Origin: Pseudomonas crudilactis
Lineage (GTDB): Bacteria > Pseudomonadota > Gammaproteobacteria > Pseudomonadales > Pseudomonadaceae
Assembly (NCBI RefSeq): GCF_013433315.1
Contig: NZ_WXVV01000025.1
Location: 1-64,000 of the forward strand
Reading direction: 5' to 3'
Length of the DNA: 64,000 bases
In this document: one piece after another, positions 32,503-40,384 of the stretch
How positions within the stretch are numbered: position 1 is the first letter of the stretch
Layout: each line of letters opens with the position of its first letter
Notes under the pieces: model-generated
What the model was told of the DNA's origin: nothing
What the model saw: only the letters and a program-made list of their open reading frames with translations
Databases searched by the model: none
Made by a program: the position numbers and the translations under genes

Positions 32503-34983
32503 ATGATCCGCCGTTCGTTGCCCGCCGTATTCGCTTTGATCTTCGCCACGCCGCTGTTTGCGGCGCCTGCGGGTCAGCAGACCCTGTTCAACTTCGTTCG
32601 GCCCGCCGATGTGGTCAAAGTCACCACCGAAAACGCTGATCTGCCGCAAGCCAACGCCGAGCAAACGCCTGAGGGCGAAGTGCTGCGCCGGGTGACGTTC
32701 AACGCGGTGGCGCGCCCGACCTTGCGTCTGACGCCGCAGACCGGTGCGTGGGACTGGTCGCAGTCCGGCATGATGACCCTGCGCTTGCAGAGCGCAATGG
32801 ACTGGGCTGTGACGGTCTACGTGCAGATCCAGAGCAATGACGGCCGCACACTGCTCAGCCGCGTCGACCTGCCGGCCGGTCCTGCGCAGACCTTGCTGGT
32901 GCCGCTGGTGGCGTCGACGCCGTTGAGTCAGGGCATGAAAGCCGGACCGCCAATGCCAATGACCGTTGATGGTCAACGGATCCTGCTGGCCAGCAGCAGC
33001 GGCGAGATTGATCGCAGCCAAGTGGTTTCGGTGAGCCTGTCGATGGATCAGCCGAACGTTGCCCAAAGCTTGCTGCTCGAACGCTTCGGCGTGCAGGACG
33101 GCGATTCTGTCACCCAAGCGGTGTACGGCAATCTGGTCGACGCTTACGGGCAATCGACCCGCAGCAAGTGGCCGGAAAAAATCGCCAATGACGAACAACT
33201 GAAATCCGCCGCCACCAGGGAACAGCAACAGCTGAAAACCTGGTTGGCCGAGCGTGAGAAGTCCTCGCTGGACAAATTCGGTGGCTGGAACAAAGGCCCG
33301 GCGTTCAAGGCCAGCGGTTTCTTCCGCACTGAAAAGCGCGATGGCCGCTGGTATCTGGTCACGCCTGAAGGGCATCCGTTTTACTCGCTGGGCGTGAACA
33401 CCGTCAGCCCGCAGGTCAACCAGACTTACGTGGCCGGGCGTGAGTACATGTTCGAATCCTTGCCTAAACCTGGTGAGCCCTTGGCCAGACATTTTGGCGA
33501 AGGTGACAACCGCGGCGGCAATGGTGTTGATCAGGGCCGCGGTTATGGCAACGGGCGCTGGTATGACTTCTACGGCGCCAACCTGCAGCGCGTGTACGGT
33601 GAGCCGTGCAAAGCCGACAGTGAAAGCAAGTCCGGGGTAGCGGAAGCGGCCAAGTCTGCAGCCGCTGAAACGGCCGCCGTCCAAGCCGCCGAGCCTGCCC
33701 CTGTACCTGCCGAGCCGAAGTCCGGCGTCGCTGAAGCGGCCAAAACCGAAACCGTACAAGCGACAACAGAACAGGCTGCCGAACCGTGCAAGGCCACCAT
33801 CGATGAGCAACAGTGGGCCAGCCACACGCTTGATCGCCTGCAAGCCTGGGGCTTCAACACGGTCGGTAACTGGAGTGCCGATTCGCTGAGTGATGCCGAT
33901 CGCGTGCCATATACCTTGCCGCTGTCGATCGTCGGCGACTACACCAGCATCAGCACCGGCAGCGACTGGTGGGGCGGTATGCCGGATCCATTCGACCCGC
34001 GTTTCGCCATGGCCACCGAGCGTGCCGTGGCCATTGCTGCCCGCGATCACCGCGACGATCCGTGGCTGATCGGCTATTACGCCGACAACGAACTGGCCTG
34101 GGCCGGTCCCGGGGATGATCCGAAATCCCGTTACGCGCTGGCCTACGGCACGTTGAAAATGACCACCGATGTACCGGCCAAGCGAGCGTTCCTCAAACAG
34201 TTGCGCGACAAATACCGCAATCAGGCCGGGCTGTCGAAGGCTTGGGGCATCGAGCTGCCGGCGTGGGAATTGATGGAAGACCCGGGTTTCGTGCCGCCGC
34301 TGCCGAACCCGGAGCATCCGGAAATCGAGGCGGACTTCAAATATTTCCAGAAGGTTTTCGCCGACACCTACTTCAAAACCATTTCCGATTCGCTGAAATG
34401 GCACGCGCCGAACCAGTTGCTGCTTGGCGGCCGTTTTGCCATCAGTACCCCGGAAGCCGTGGCGTCCTGCGCGCAGTATTGCGATGTGCTTAGCTTCAAT
34501 ATGTACACGCTGAAACCGCAGGATGGTTATGACTTTGCTGCGTTGGGGGCTTTGGACAAACCGGTAATGATCACCGAATTCAACTTTGGCTCAGCGGATC
34601 GTGGCCCGTTCTGGGGCGGCGTCACGCCAGTGGCCAAGGAAGAAGATCGCGGCCCGGCGTACGCCAACTTCCTCAAACAGGCCTTGAGCGAACCGTCGAT
34701 TGTCGGTGTGCATTGGTTCCAGTATCTGGATCAACCGGTGACCGGGCGTCTGCTCGATGGCGAGAATGGTCACTTTGGCCTGGTGGGCGTGACGGATCTG
34801 CCGTATCAGGGCTTTGTCGAAACCGTGCGCAAGAGCAATTTGCAGGCGATTGATCAGCTTGGCAAAGAGGCTGAGAAAGCGGCCGCCGCAGCGGGGCATG
34901 AGGCTGAGGGTGGCCGCAAGGGCGAGGCCGGTAAAGGGCCGGGGGCAGGGCATGCCGGTGGACATTCGGGGAATGGTCACTAA
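32503..34983 (+). CDS. Secreted agarase-like glycoside hydrolase (GH50-type)
   Basis: The start ATG at 32503 is preceded by GGGAG and gives 826 residues with a Sec signal peptide (PAVFALIFATPLFAAP). A beta-sandwich-like N-domain leads to a TIM-barrel catalytic domain opened by GFFRTEKRDGRWYLVTPEG. The candidate catalytic glutamates are E530 in YADNELAW and E692 in MITEFNFG, near the spacing I recall for GH50 beta-agarases. About residues 367-431 form an Ala/Glu/Pro-rich insertion with the 9-mer KSGVAEAAK repeated. The tail is Gly/His-rich. Substrate is unknown; agar is not implied. Confidence 0.8.
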   Translation: MIRRSLPAVFALIFATPLFAAPAGQQTLFNFVRPADVVKVTTENADLPQANAEQTPEGEVLRRVTFNAVARPTLRLTPQTGAWDWSQSGMMTLRLQSAMDWAVTVYVQIQSNDGRTLLSRVDLPAGPAQTLLVPLVASTPLSQGMKAGPPMPMTVDGQRILLASSSGEIDRSQVVSVSLSMDQPNVAQSLLLERFGVQDGDSVTQAVYGNLVDAYGQSTRSKWPEKIANDEQLKSAATREQQQLKTWLAEREKSSLDKFGGWNKGPAFKASGFFRTEKRDGRWYLVTPEGHPFYSLGVNTVSPQVNQTYVAGREYMFESLPKPGEPLARHFGEGDNRGGNGVDQGRGYGNGRWYDFYGANLQRVYGEPCKADSESKSGVAEAAKSAAAETAAVQAAEPAPVPAEPKSGVAEAAKTETVQATTEQAAEPCKATIDEQQWASHTLDRLQAWGFNTVGNWSADSLSDADRVPYTLPLSIVGDYTSISTGSDWWGGMPDPFDPRFAMATERAVAIAARDHRDDPWLIGYYADNELAWAGPGDDPKSRYALAYGTLKMTTDVPAKRAFLKQLRDKYRNQAGLSKAWGIELPAWELMEDPGFVPPLPNPEHPEIEADFKYFQKVFADTYFKTISDSLKWHAPNQLLLGGRFAISTPEAVASCAQYCDVLSFNMYTLKPQDGYDFAALGALDKPVMITEFNFGSADRGPFWGGVTPVAKEEDRGPAYANFLKQALSEPSIVGVHWFQYLDQPVTGRLLDGENGHFGLVGVTDLPYQGFVETVRKSNLQAIDQLGKEAEKAAAAAGHEAEGGRKGEAGKGPGAGHAGGHSGNGH

Positions 34984-34996
34984 CCTGTGATGCTCT

Positions 34997-35073
34997 AAAA
35001 AGATCGCAGCCTGCGGCAGCTCCTACATGGGAACGCGTTTCTCTGTAGGAGCTGCCGTAGGCTGCGATCTTTT
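34997..35073. repeat. Inverted repeat of the GATCGCAGCC family
   Basis: Diverged arms AAAAAGATCGCAGCCTGCGG and its inverse flank the loop CATGGGAACGCGTTTCTC. This is the second copy in the window (the first at 7501-7582), again just after a gene's stop codon. Confidence 0.8.
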
Positions 35074-35174
35074 GACTTGGCTTTTAACCGTCTGGCCCGC
35101 AGCTGTTCCCAAATCCCTCTAGGGCTGGAACAATGCGGGCCACTTTGTAGAGCGTTTTCGCGGGGGAGTTGCGG

Positions 35175-36320
35175 GTGCAGATTCAGGGACATTACGAGCT
35201 TCAATTCGAAGCGGTGCGCGAAGCTTTCGCGGCACTGTTCGACGATCCCCAGGAACGCGGCGCAGCCCTGTGCATTCAGGTCGGTGGAGAAACCGTCCTC
35301 GACCTCTGGTCCGGTACCGCCGACAAGGACGGCGCCGAAGCCTGGCACAGCGACACCATCGCCAATCTGTTCTCCTGCACCAAAACCTTTACCGCTGTCA
35401 CCGCGCTGCAACTGGTGGGTGAAGGCAAGCTGCAACTGGATGTTCCGGTTGCGCGCTATTGGCCGGAATTCGCCGCTGCCGGCAAAGAATCCGTGACCCT
35501 GCGCCAATTGCTCTGCCATCAGGCCGGTCTGCCGGCGCTGCGTGAACTGCTGGCGCCGGAAGCGTTGTATGACTGGCAAACCATGGTCGATGCCCTCGCG
35601 GCCGAGGCGCCATGGTGGACGCCGGGCACAGGCCACGGTTATGCCGCAATCACTTACGGCTGGCTGATCGGCGAATTGCTGCGCCGTGCTGACGGTCGTG
35701 GGCCGGGCGAATCCATCGTCGCTCGTGTCGCTAGACCTCTGGGTCTGGATTTTCACGTCGGTCTGGCTGACGAGGAATTCCATCGCGTGGCGCACATTGC
35801 GCGCGGCAAGGGCAATGCTGGCGATGCCGCCGCCCAACGTCTGCTGCAAGTGACCATGCGCGAGCCCACCGCGATGACCACCCGCGCTTTTACCAACCCA
35901 CCTTCAGTGCTCACCAGCACCAACAAACCGGAATGGCGGCGCATGCAGCAACCGGCGGCCAACGGCCACGGCAATGCGCGCAGTCTGGCCGGTTTCTACG
36001 CGGGCCTGCTCGACGGCAGTCTGCTTGAAAGCGACATGCTTGAAGAGCTGACCCGCGAACACAGCCTCGGCGAAGACAAGACTTTGCTGACCCGGACTCG
36101 TTTTGGCCTCGGCTGCATGCTTGATCAGCCGGACGTGCCCAACGCCACTTATGGCCTCGGCCCCAAGGCGTTTGGTCATCCGGGCGCGGGCGGTTCCATC
36201 GGTTTCGCTGATCCTGAGCATGATGTCGCCTTCGGTTTTGTGACAAATACCCTTGGGCCGTACGTCTTGATGGATCCGCGCGCGCAGAAGCTCGCGCGGG
36301 TGCTTGCCACTTGTCTGTAA
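35175..36320 (+). CDS. Serine hydrolase of the beta-lactamase/esterase (EstB-like) family
   Basis: I chose the GTG at 35175, which lies 7 nt after GGGGGAG; a TTG at 35169 is too close. The 381-residue protein has the active-site motif S-x-x-K as SCTKTF, a Tyr-containing motif near GYAAITYGWL, and the family block KAFGHPGAGGSIGFADP. There is no signal peptide, so it is probably cytoplasmic. It is probably an esterase rather than a beta-lactamase. A homologue sits between the dinG region and an OmpA-like lipoprotein gene in P. aeruginosa, as I recall. Confidence 0.85.
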   Translation: MQIQGHYELQFEAVREAFAALFDDPQERGAALCIQVGGETVLDLWSGTADKDGAEAWHSDTIANLFSCTKTFTAVTALQLVGEGKLQLDVPVARYWPEFAAAGKESVTLRQLLCHQAGLPALRELLAPEALYDWQTMVDALAAEAPWWTPGTGHGYAAITYGWLIGELLRRADGRGPGESIVARVARPLGLDFHVGLADEEFHRVAHIARGKGNAGDAAAQRLLQVTMREPTAMTTRAFTNPPSVLTSTNKPEWRRMQQPAANGHGNARSLAGFYAGLLDGSLLESDMLEELTREHSLGEDKTLLTRTRFGLGCMLDQPDVPNATYGLGPKAFGHPGAGGSIGFADPEHDVAFGFVTNTLGPYVLMDPRAQKLARVLATCL

Positions 36321-36433
36321 AGTTTCATCCGAGGTCCCAGGGTCGGAACCTCAAGCGGTTTTTCGTTTCAAAACGGCTGTTTATCCGGGCGAAAGTGCTC
36401 TGATTTTTCATTACTTCATTTTGTGGATTTTCA

Positions 36434-37534
36434 ATGTCATCTAAAAAGACCCTCGCCCTGGCCCTGTGTGTAGCGATCACCGGTTGTGCACAGACCCCGA
36501 AAAACGATGCGGACGGCGGCAGTTGGTGGCCGTTCGGCTCTTCCGACAAAGTGGCGGCCAAGGAGCCGGCACCGGCGCCTTTGAAACCGGCGGCGACTGC
36601 ACCGGTTGCCAAAACTGAAAGCAGCAACCCTTGGTATTGGCCGTTCGGTTCCGATGATGAAGCCGCCAAGGCTGACATGAAGGCTGAAGTCGCGCCTGAA
36701 GCCAAGAAGCCGGTCGTCGTGGCCAAGGCTGACGCCGACACCGGCAGCAAATGGTGGTGGCCGTTCGGCGGCAAGGATCAGCCGACCACCAAAGCTGTGC
36801 CGATGCCGGATCCGAAAGTGACCCAGGCTTGGCTCGACGACTACGAGCCGCGTCTGCGTGAAGCGGTCAAGGACAGCAACCTGCAACTCGAACGCCGTGA
36901 AAACGTGCTGGTCGTGACCGCGCCGGTTGAAGGCTCGTTCAACCCGGATCGTCCTGCCATGCTGCTGCCGGTCACCCTCGGCCCGTTCACCCGCGTGGCG
37001 AAAATCCTCGAAGCTGACCCGAAAACCGCCGTTCTGGTATTGGGCCACAGTGACTCCAGCGGTGCCGCTCCGGCCAACATCAAGTTGAGCCAGGAACGTG
37101 CCCAGGCCATTGCCGCGATTTTCCGCCTCAGCGGTTTGCAGCGTGATCGCCTGATGCTGCGCGGCATGGGTTCCGAAGCCCCGCGTGCGGCCAACGACAG
37201 CGTTGAAGGTCGCGCCCTGAACCGTCGTGTCGAACTGTTGGTAACCCCGCAAAACACCATGGTCGCGCTGCTGAGCAAGTACAACATGCCAGCGCCGAAG
37301 CCAGTGACCATGGTCGCGGCGCAGGACGTCAAGCCAGCCGCTAAACCGGTAACCCCGGCTCCTGCGGCGAAAAAGGCCGCTGTGCCGGCAACCAAAAAGG
37401 CTCCGGCCAAGAAAGCCGCTGCCAAAGCGCCAGCTAAAAAGACCCCGGCCAAGGCTCCAGCGAAGAAAACCACACCAGCCAAAGCCGCCGCGACCGACAA
37501 GAAAGTCGCCGCGACCGATACCACCAAGAAGTGA
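36434..37534 (+). CDS. OmpA-family lipoprotein with WPFG repeats and a histone-H1-like tail
   Basis: This 366-residue lipoprotein (lipobox ITGC, C18) has three parts. The N-terminal 120 residues hold three aromatic WPFG modules: WWPFG (31-35), WYWPFG (67-72) and WWWPFG (107-112), each followed by Gly/Ser and acidic or Lys-rich spacers. Residues about 130-275 are an OmpA domain with VLGHSDSSGAAPANIKLSQE. From about 305 to the end the sequence is almost only Ala, Lys, Pro and Thr (KKAPAKKAAAKAPAKKTPAK), as in AlgP/histone-H1-like proteins. The tail would be periplasmic, an unusual place for it. It precedes pdxH by 24 nt. Confidence 0.87.
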   Translation: MSSKKTLALALCVAITGCAQTPKNDADGGSWWPFGSSDKVAAKEPAPAPLKPAATAPVAKTESSNPWYWPFGSDDEAAKADMKAEVAPEAKKPVVVAKADADTGSKWWWPFGGKDQPTTKAVPMPDPKVTQAWLDDYEPRLREAVKDSNLQLERRENVLVVTAPVEGSFNPDRPAMLLPVTLGPFTRVAKILEADPKTAVLVLGHSDSSGAAPANIKLSQERAQAIAAIFRLSGLQRDRLMLRGMGSEAPRAANDSVEGRALNRRVELLVTPQNTMVALLSKYNMPAPKPVTMVAAQDVKPAAKPVTPAPAAKKAAVPATKKAPAKKAAAKAPAKKTPAKAPAKKTTPAKAAATDKKVAATDTTKK

Positions 37535-37558
37535 TCCGCTAACGAAAAGGAATGCGCC

Positions 37559-38206
37559 ATGACCCAGGCTCTGGCAGATATGCGTCGTGATTACACCCGG
37601 GATGGTCTGACCGAGGCGCAAGCTCCGGCCGAGCCGTTTGCGTTGTTCCACCAGTGGTTCGCCGACGCGGTGAAAACCGAACAGGCGCCGGTGGAAGCCA
37701 ACGCCATGACCCTGGCCACGGTCGACAAGGATGGGCGACCGCACTGCCGTATTCTGCTGCTCAAGGGCCTGGACGAGCAGGGCTTCACCTTCTTCACCAA
37801 CTACGACAGCGCCAAGGGCCAGCATCTGGCGGCCAACCCGTTCGCCGCCATGACCTTCTTCTGGCCGACCCTGGAACGTCAGGTGCGCATCGAAGGGCGG
37901 GTGGTCAAGGTCACGCCCGCGGAGTCGGATGCGTATTATCAGGTGCGCCCACTGGGCAGCCGCCTCGGTGCCTGGGCATCACCGCAGAGCCGGGTGATCA
38001 ACGGGCGCGGTGAGCTGGAAGATTTGCTCAAGGCCACCGAGCAGCGTTTCTCCGATACTCAGCCCGACTGCCCGGAACACTGGGGCGGTTACCGCTTGCT
38101 GCCGGAGCGCATCGAATTCTGGCAGGGCCGTCCGAGCCGTCTGCACGATCGCCTCAACTACCGTGTGCAGGGCGCCGACTGGATTCTTGAACGTCTGGCA
38201 CCCTGA
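37559..38206 (+). CDS. pdxH: Pyridoxamine 5'-phosphate oxidase
   Basis: The 215-residue FMN enzyme oxidises PNP and PMP to pyridoxal 5'-phosphate, the last step of vitamin B6 synthesis and salvage. The motifs are typical: ANAMTLATVDKDGRPHCRILLLKG (quoted in part, about residues 45-65), the FMN/PLP-contacting GSRLGAWASPQSRVI and the C-terminal WQGRPSRLHDRLNYR. It is cytosolic and of standard length. The start follows AAGGAA and lies 24 nt after the OmpA-like gene, so the two may be co-transcribed. Confidence 0.96.
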   Translation: MTQALADMRRDYTRDGLTEAQAPAEPFALFHQWFADAVKTEQAPVEANAMTLATVDKDGRPHCRILLLKGLDEQGFTFFTNYDSAKGQHLAANPFAAMTFFWPTLERQVRIEGRVVKVTPAESDAYYQVRPLGSRLGAWASPQSRVINGRGELEDLLKATEQRFSDTQPDCPEHWGGYRLLPERIEFWQGRPSRLHDRLNYRVQGADWILERLAP

Positions 38207-38211
38207 GCAGT

Positions 38212-38448
38212 CTACCGAGCGGGATAGCCTGCCGCAGCGGCCTCCAGCCACTTCGGCAGATCCCGGCGCTTGATCTTCTGCATCTGAGCATTCGCTAACT
38301 GTTCGAGCATGAAGGCGCGTTTGCCTTCATCCTTGCCCGCCAGCGACAACGCCAGGTCGCGATCCATCCAGCGTTTGATCCGCACGTACAACCACCAATG
38401 GAAGTACAGACCGACGGCCGTGGTGACGACGATGATGAAGTAATCCAT
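38212..38448 (-). CDS. Small conserved membrane-anchored protein
   Basis: This 78-residue protein has one N-terminal transmembrane helix (FIIVVTTAVGLYFHWWLYV) and a basic cytoplasmic tail that includes QMQKIKRRDLPKWLE. It converges on pdxH with a 5-nt gap and diverges from slyB. A similar gene follows pdxH in P. aeruginosa, so it is probably real. Function is unknown. Confidence 0.72.
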   Translation of the reverse strand: MDYFIIVVTTAVGLYFHWWLYVRIKRWMDRDLALSLAGKDEGKRAFMLEQLANAQMQKIKRRDLPKWLEAAAAGYPAR

Positions 38449-38628
38449 GAAAATCCTTGGTGTCCGTGGCGCAGAATCGGTAATTTGGCGCTACTGTAGG
38501 GGCTACGTCAGGGAGAGCGTGCAGGTGTCTGTACCGCGCCTGAATGAAAGCCAATTTATCCGGGCGGTGTCGTGACAGGCGTCAAGCCACGGAGTTTAAT
38601 GAATATATGTTTCTTTGGAGTTGATGCT

Positions 38629-39093
38629 ATGCGTAAGTCTGTTCTGCTGGTTGCTTCCTTTTCCACGATGGCGATGTTGCTTACCGGCTGCCAATCGAGC
38701 CTGACCGGTGACTCCTACTCCCGTGACGAAGCGCGTCGCGTGCAGACGATTCGCATGGGCACCATCGAATCCCTGCGCCCGGTGAAAATCGAAGGCACCA
38801 AAACCCCGATCGGCGGCATCGCCGGTGCAGCAGTCGGCGGCGTTGGCGGCAGCGCCATCGGCGGCGGCAAGGGCAGCATCGTTGCAGCCGTTATCGGTGC
38901 GGTGGCGGGCGGTCTGATTGGTTCGGCGACCGAAGAAGGTCTGACCCGTACTCAAGGTGTGGAAATCACCGTACGTGAAGATGACGGCAGCATGCGTGCC
39001 TATGTGCAGCAGGTGCAGGAGAACGAAGTGTTCCGCGTTGGCGAACGCGTGCGTATCTCCACCGTTGGCGGAACCAGCCGCGTTTCGCACTAA
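38629..39093 (+). CDS. slyB: SlyB-type outer-membrane glycine-zipper lipoprotein
   Basis: The start MRKSVLLVASF has GGAG 8 nt upstream, giving a 154-residue lipoprotein (lipobox LLTGC). A glycine-zipper 2TM domain spans about residues 63-105 (GGIAGAAVGGVGGSAIGGGKG and on), and a small C-terminal beta domain carries VYVQQVQEN-like sequence and ends GGTSRVSH. SlyB helps stabilise the outer membrane in enterobacteria, often under PhoP control. The last ~120 nt and the terminator are duplicated at 39936-40105. Immunity genes of a toxin island converge on it. Confidence 0.92.
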   Translation: MRKSVLLVASFSTMAMLLTGCQSSLTGDSYSRDEARRVQTIRMGTIESLRPVKIEGTKTPIGGIAGAAVGGVGGSAIGGGKGSIVAAVIGAVAGGLIGSATEEGLTRTQGVEITVREDDGSMRAYVQQVQENEVFRVGERVRISTVGGTSRVSH

Positions 39094-39111
39094 GCGGAAT
39101 TCAGGGTAAAG

Positions 39112-39143
39112 AAAACCCCGATCAGGTGACTGGTCGGGGTTTT
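39112..39143. terminator. Terminator shared by slyB and the immunity gene
   Basis: A 10-bp stem (AAAACCCCGA/TCGGGGTTTT) starts 19 nt after the slyB stop and is followed by TTCTTT. It lies 14 nt from the 3' end of the convergent immunity gene and can work both ways. A degraded copy lies at 40078-40105. Confidence 0.88.
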
Positions 39144-39156
39144 TCTTTATCGTGTT

Positions 39157-39390
39157 TCAACGTCCATTACACGTCAGTTGGAAGGTGTACTTCGGATCGA
39201 AGACATTCTTCCCGATCAGCTTCTCCAATGAGGCAAGCTGATCATTTGAGAGGTCGTAACCCTCCCAGCCCTGCTGCTTGGAAGACCAGATCATGATGGC
39301 TGCCAGATTCTCGTCACATCCTGGAGGTAATTCCTCTTCAAAAACGAGAAACTCTGTTTTCCTATCGAATGCTTCAATCCTATAAGTCAT
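39157..39390 (-). CDS. Immunity-like small protein (module A)
   Basis: The 77-residue acidic protein has the core YDLSNDQLASLEKLIG and ends FQLTCNGR. It resembles the 83-residue protein at 40123, which directly follows a toxin gene: both share an LSxDQxAxLExL helix and a C-terminal Phe...Thr-Cys. I recall such proteins (possibly the family called DUF7683) beside polymorphic toxins. The start is 9 nt after the stop of the Im3-type gene, so they are coupled. AT-rich composition sets it apart from slyB. Its cognate toxin is not visible, so it may be an orphan immunity gene. Confidence 0.65.
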   Translation of the reverse strand: MTYRIEAFDRKTEFLVFEEELPPGCDENLAAIMIWSSKQQGWEGYDLSNDQLASLEKLIGKNVFDPKYTFQLTCNGR

Positions 39391-39399
39391 AAGAGACCG

Positions 39400-39654
39400 T
39401 CACCAGACATCGCTGTAGTCAAAAGAGATCTGATAATCGTAAGTTTTGAAGACGATGCTATGTTGAAAGTACGGCTGAATGACTCGAATCCACTCTTCGA
39501 GAATATTGAAACCGCCATTGTTTATGTTGTTTTCCACAGGTATACCCAAAGCATTCAAAACGGTTTCATCATCGCCTAAATCCTTGGAATACTCTTCGCC
39601 CTCGCATAGATGGTTTTGCTTGTCGTACCACTCCAGCCTCAGTTTTAATCCCAT
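39400..39654 (-). CDS. Colicin E3/cloacin-type immunity protein (Im3 family)
   Basis: The 84-residue protein starting MGLKLRLEWYDK matches the Im3 family along its length: GEEYSKDLGDD, LGIPVENNINNGGF, EEWIRVIQPYF and a C-terminal FDYSDVW. Im3 proteins bind and block the 16S rRNase domain of colicin-E3-type toxins. The start has GAGG upstream and lies 8 nt after the end of a colicin-E3-type toxin tip remnant (39663-39923), exactly where a cognate immunity gene belongs. In the ORF frame a few codons upstream (MRLM) are also open. Confidence 0.9.
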   Translation of the reverse strand: MGLKLRLEWYDKQNHLCEGEEYSKDLGDDETVLNALGIPVENNINNGGFNILEEWIRVIQPYFQHSIVFKTYDYQISFDYSDVW

Positions 39655-39662
39655 CATCAACC

Positions 39663-39923
39663 TCACAAATATTTTTTTCTGATGCTTCTTTCATCTTTCG
39701 GGTCCTCGCGTCGCTCTCCTGTAAAAGGGTCAAACGCGCCTAGGTGAGTTCCGTCACTTGCTCGGTAAACCTCCAACTCTCCGTGCATCGAGTCCTACTC
39801 GTAAGTTCTTCTGCCTTTTGCATCCTTCCAGCGATCCCGATGCCCTCCGTTGTATGGCGGTTTCTTTTTTGCTCTTCTCAAATCAGGAAAGGCTGGGATA
39901 TCTACCGTTTCAGGGGATGGGGG
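39663..39923 (-). pseudogene. Colicin-E3-type rRNase toxin tip, orphan and amber-interrupted
   Basis: Read on the minus strand from just below 39924, one frame gives IPAFPDLRRAKKKPPY... RWKDAKGRRTYE, then a TAG codon at 39795-39797, then DSMHGELEVYRASDGTHLG and on to RSIRKKYL and a TGA at 39663-39665. This is the C-terminal cytotoxic domain of colicin E3. The TAG stands where YEWD has Trp (TGG to TAG, one base). After it, the Asp, His (+3), Glu (+7) and Arg (+35) of the E3 catalytic set are all kept. There is no N-terminal delivery domain or start codon; the 5' side abuts the slyB fragment. Composition is AT-rich. Confidence 0.88.
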
Positions 39924-39935
39924 TTAGGTATGTCC

Positions 39936-40105
39936 CGTGAAGACGACGGCAGCATGCTTGCCTATGTGCAGCAGGTTCAGGAAAATAAAGTGTTCCGCGT
40001 CGGCGAGCACGTGCGCTTTCCCGCCCATGGCGGAACCAGCCGAATTTCGCACTAAGCGGGAACGAGCGATAAAAGATAACCCCAATCAAGTTACTGGTCG
40101 GGGTT
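39936..40105 (+). pseudogene. Duplicated 3' end of slyB plus its terminator
   Basis: From about 39936 the sequence repeats the slyB coding end (copy from 38974): SREDDGSMLAYVQQVQENKV and on to GGTSRISH and a TAA, followed by a degraded form of the terminator (stem AACCCC/GGGGTT, 40078-40105). Changes such as ASTVGG to APHAHGG-type differences show it is not a recent identical copy. It has no signal peptide or glycine zipper, so it cannot work as SlyB. It marks a recombination boundary. Confidence 0.87.
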
Positions 40106-40122
40106 TTCTTTTTTACTTCGAG

Positions 40123-40374
40123 TCAGTAATCAGCACATGTGCCCATAAAAAATTCTAAACCCTTCGGGAAGTTAACGTTTAGAAGGGTTTCCAGCGCAGC
40201 TACTTGATCTGCGCTCAATAACAACTCCCCAGGTTCCAGTTCGCTGAGGGGCTTGGACTCGATGAGATGAGCGACTTTTTCATTTAACTCGCTTCCGGTG
40301 ATATCCAACTCGAACTGCAAAGAGTTATCTTGAGCGTCATCAGGATAAAAACCGGTTATCGAAAGGTAGCGCAT
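40123..40374 (-). CDS. Immunity-like small protein (module B, next to active toxin)
   Basis: This 83-residue acidic protein starts 10 nt after the toxin stop, with AAGGA upstream, and ends FFMGTCADY. It has the same LSADQVAALETLL helix and closing Phe/Thr-Cys as the 77-residue protein at 39157. Position and size make it the cognate immunity protein of the 397-residue toxin. The family is weakly recognised, so the functional call rests mainly on synteny. Confidence 0.75.
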   Translation of the reverse strand: MRYLSITGFYPDDAQDNSLQFELDITGSELNEKVAHLIESKPLSELEPGELLLSADQVAALETLLNVNFPKGLEFFMGTCADY

Positions 40375-40384
40375 GTATCAATCC

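Noticed and set aside
30314..34404. Long minus-strand frames opposite dinG and the agarase-like gene
   Set aside because: Both are shadows caused by third-position GC bias; dinG has its Walker and Fe-S motifs and the agarase-like protein its signal peptide and catalytic Glu on the plus strand.
39744..40055. Plus-strand frame of 103 residues ending in SlyB-like sequence
   Set aside because: Only the last ~40 residues match SlyB; the first part is antisense to the dead toxin tip. It is treated as a slyB 3' fragment, not a gene.
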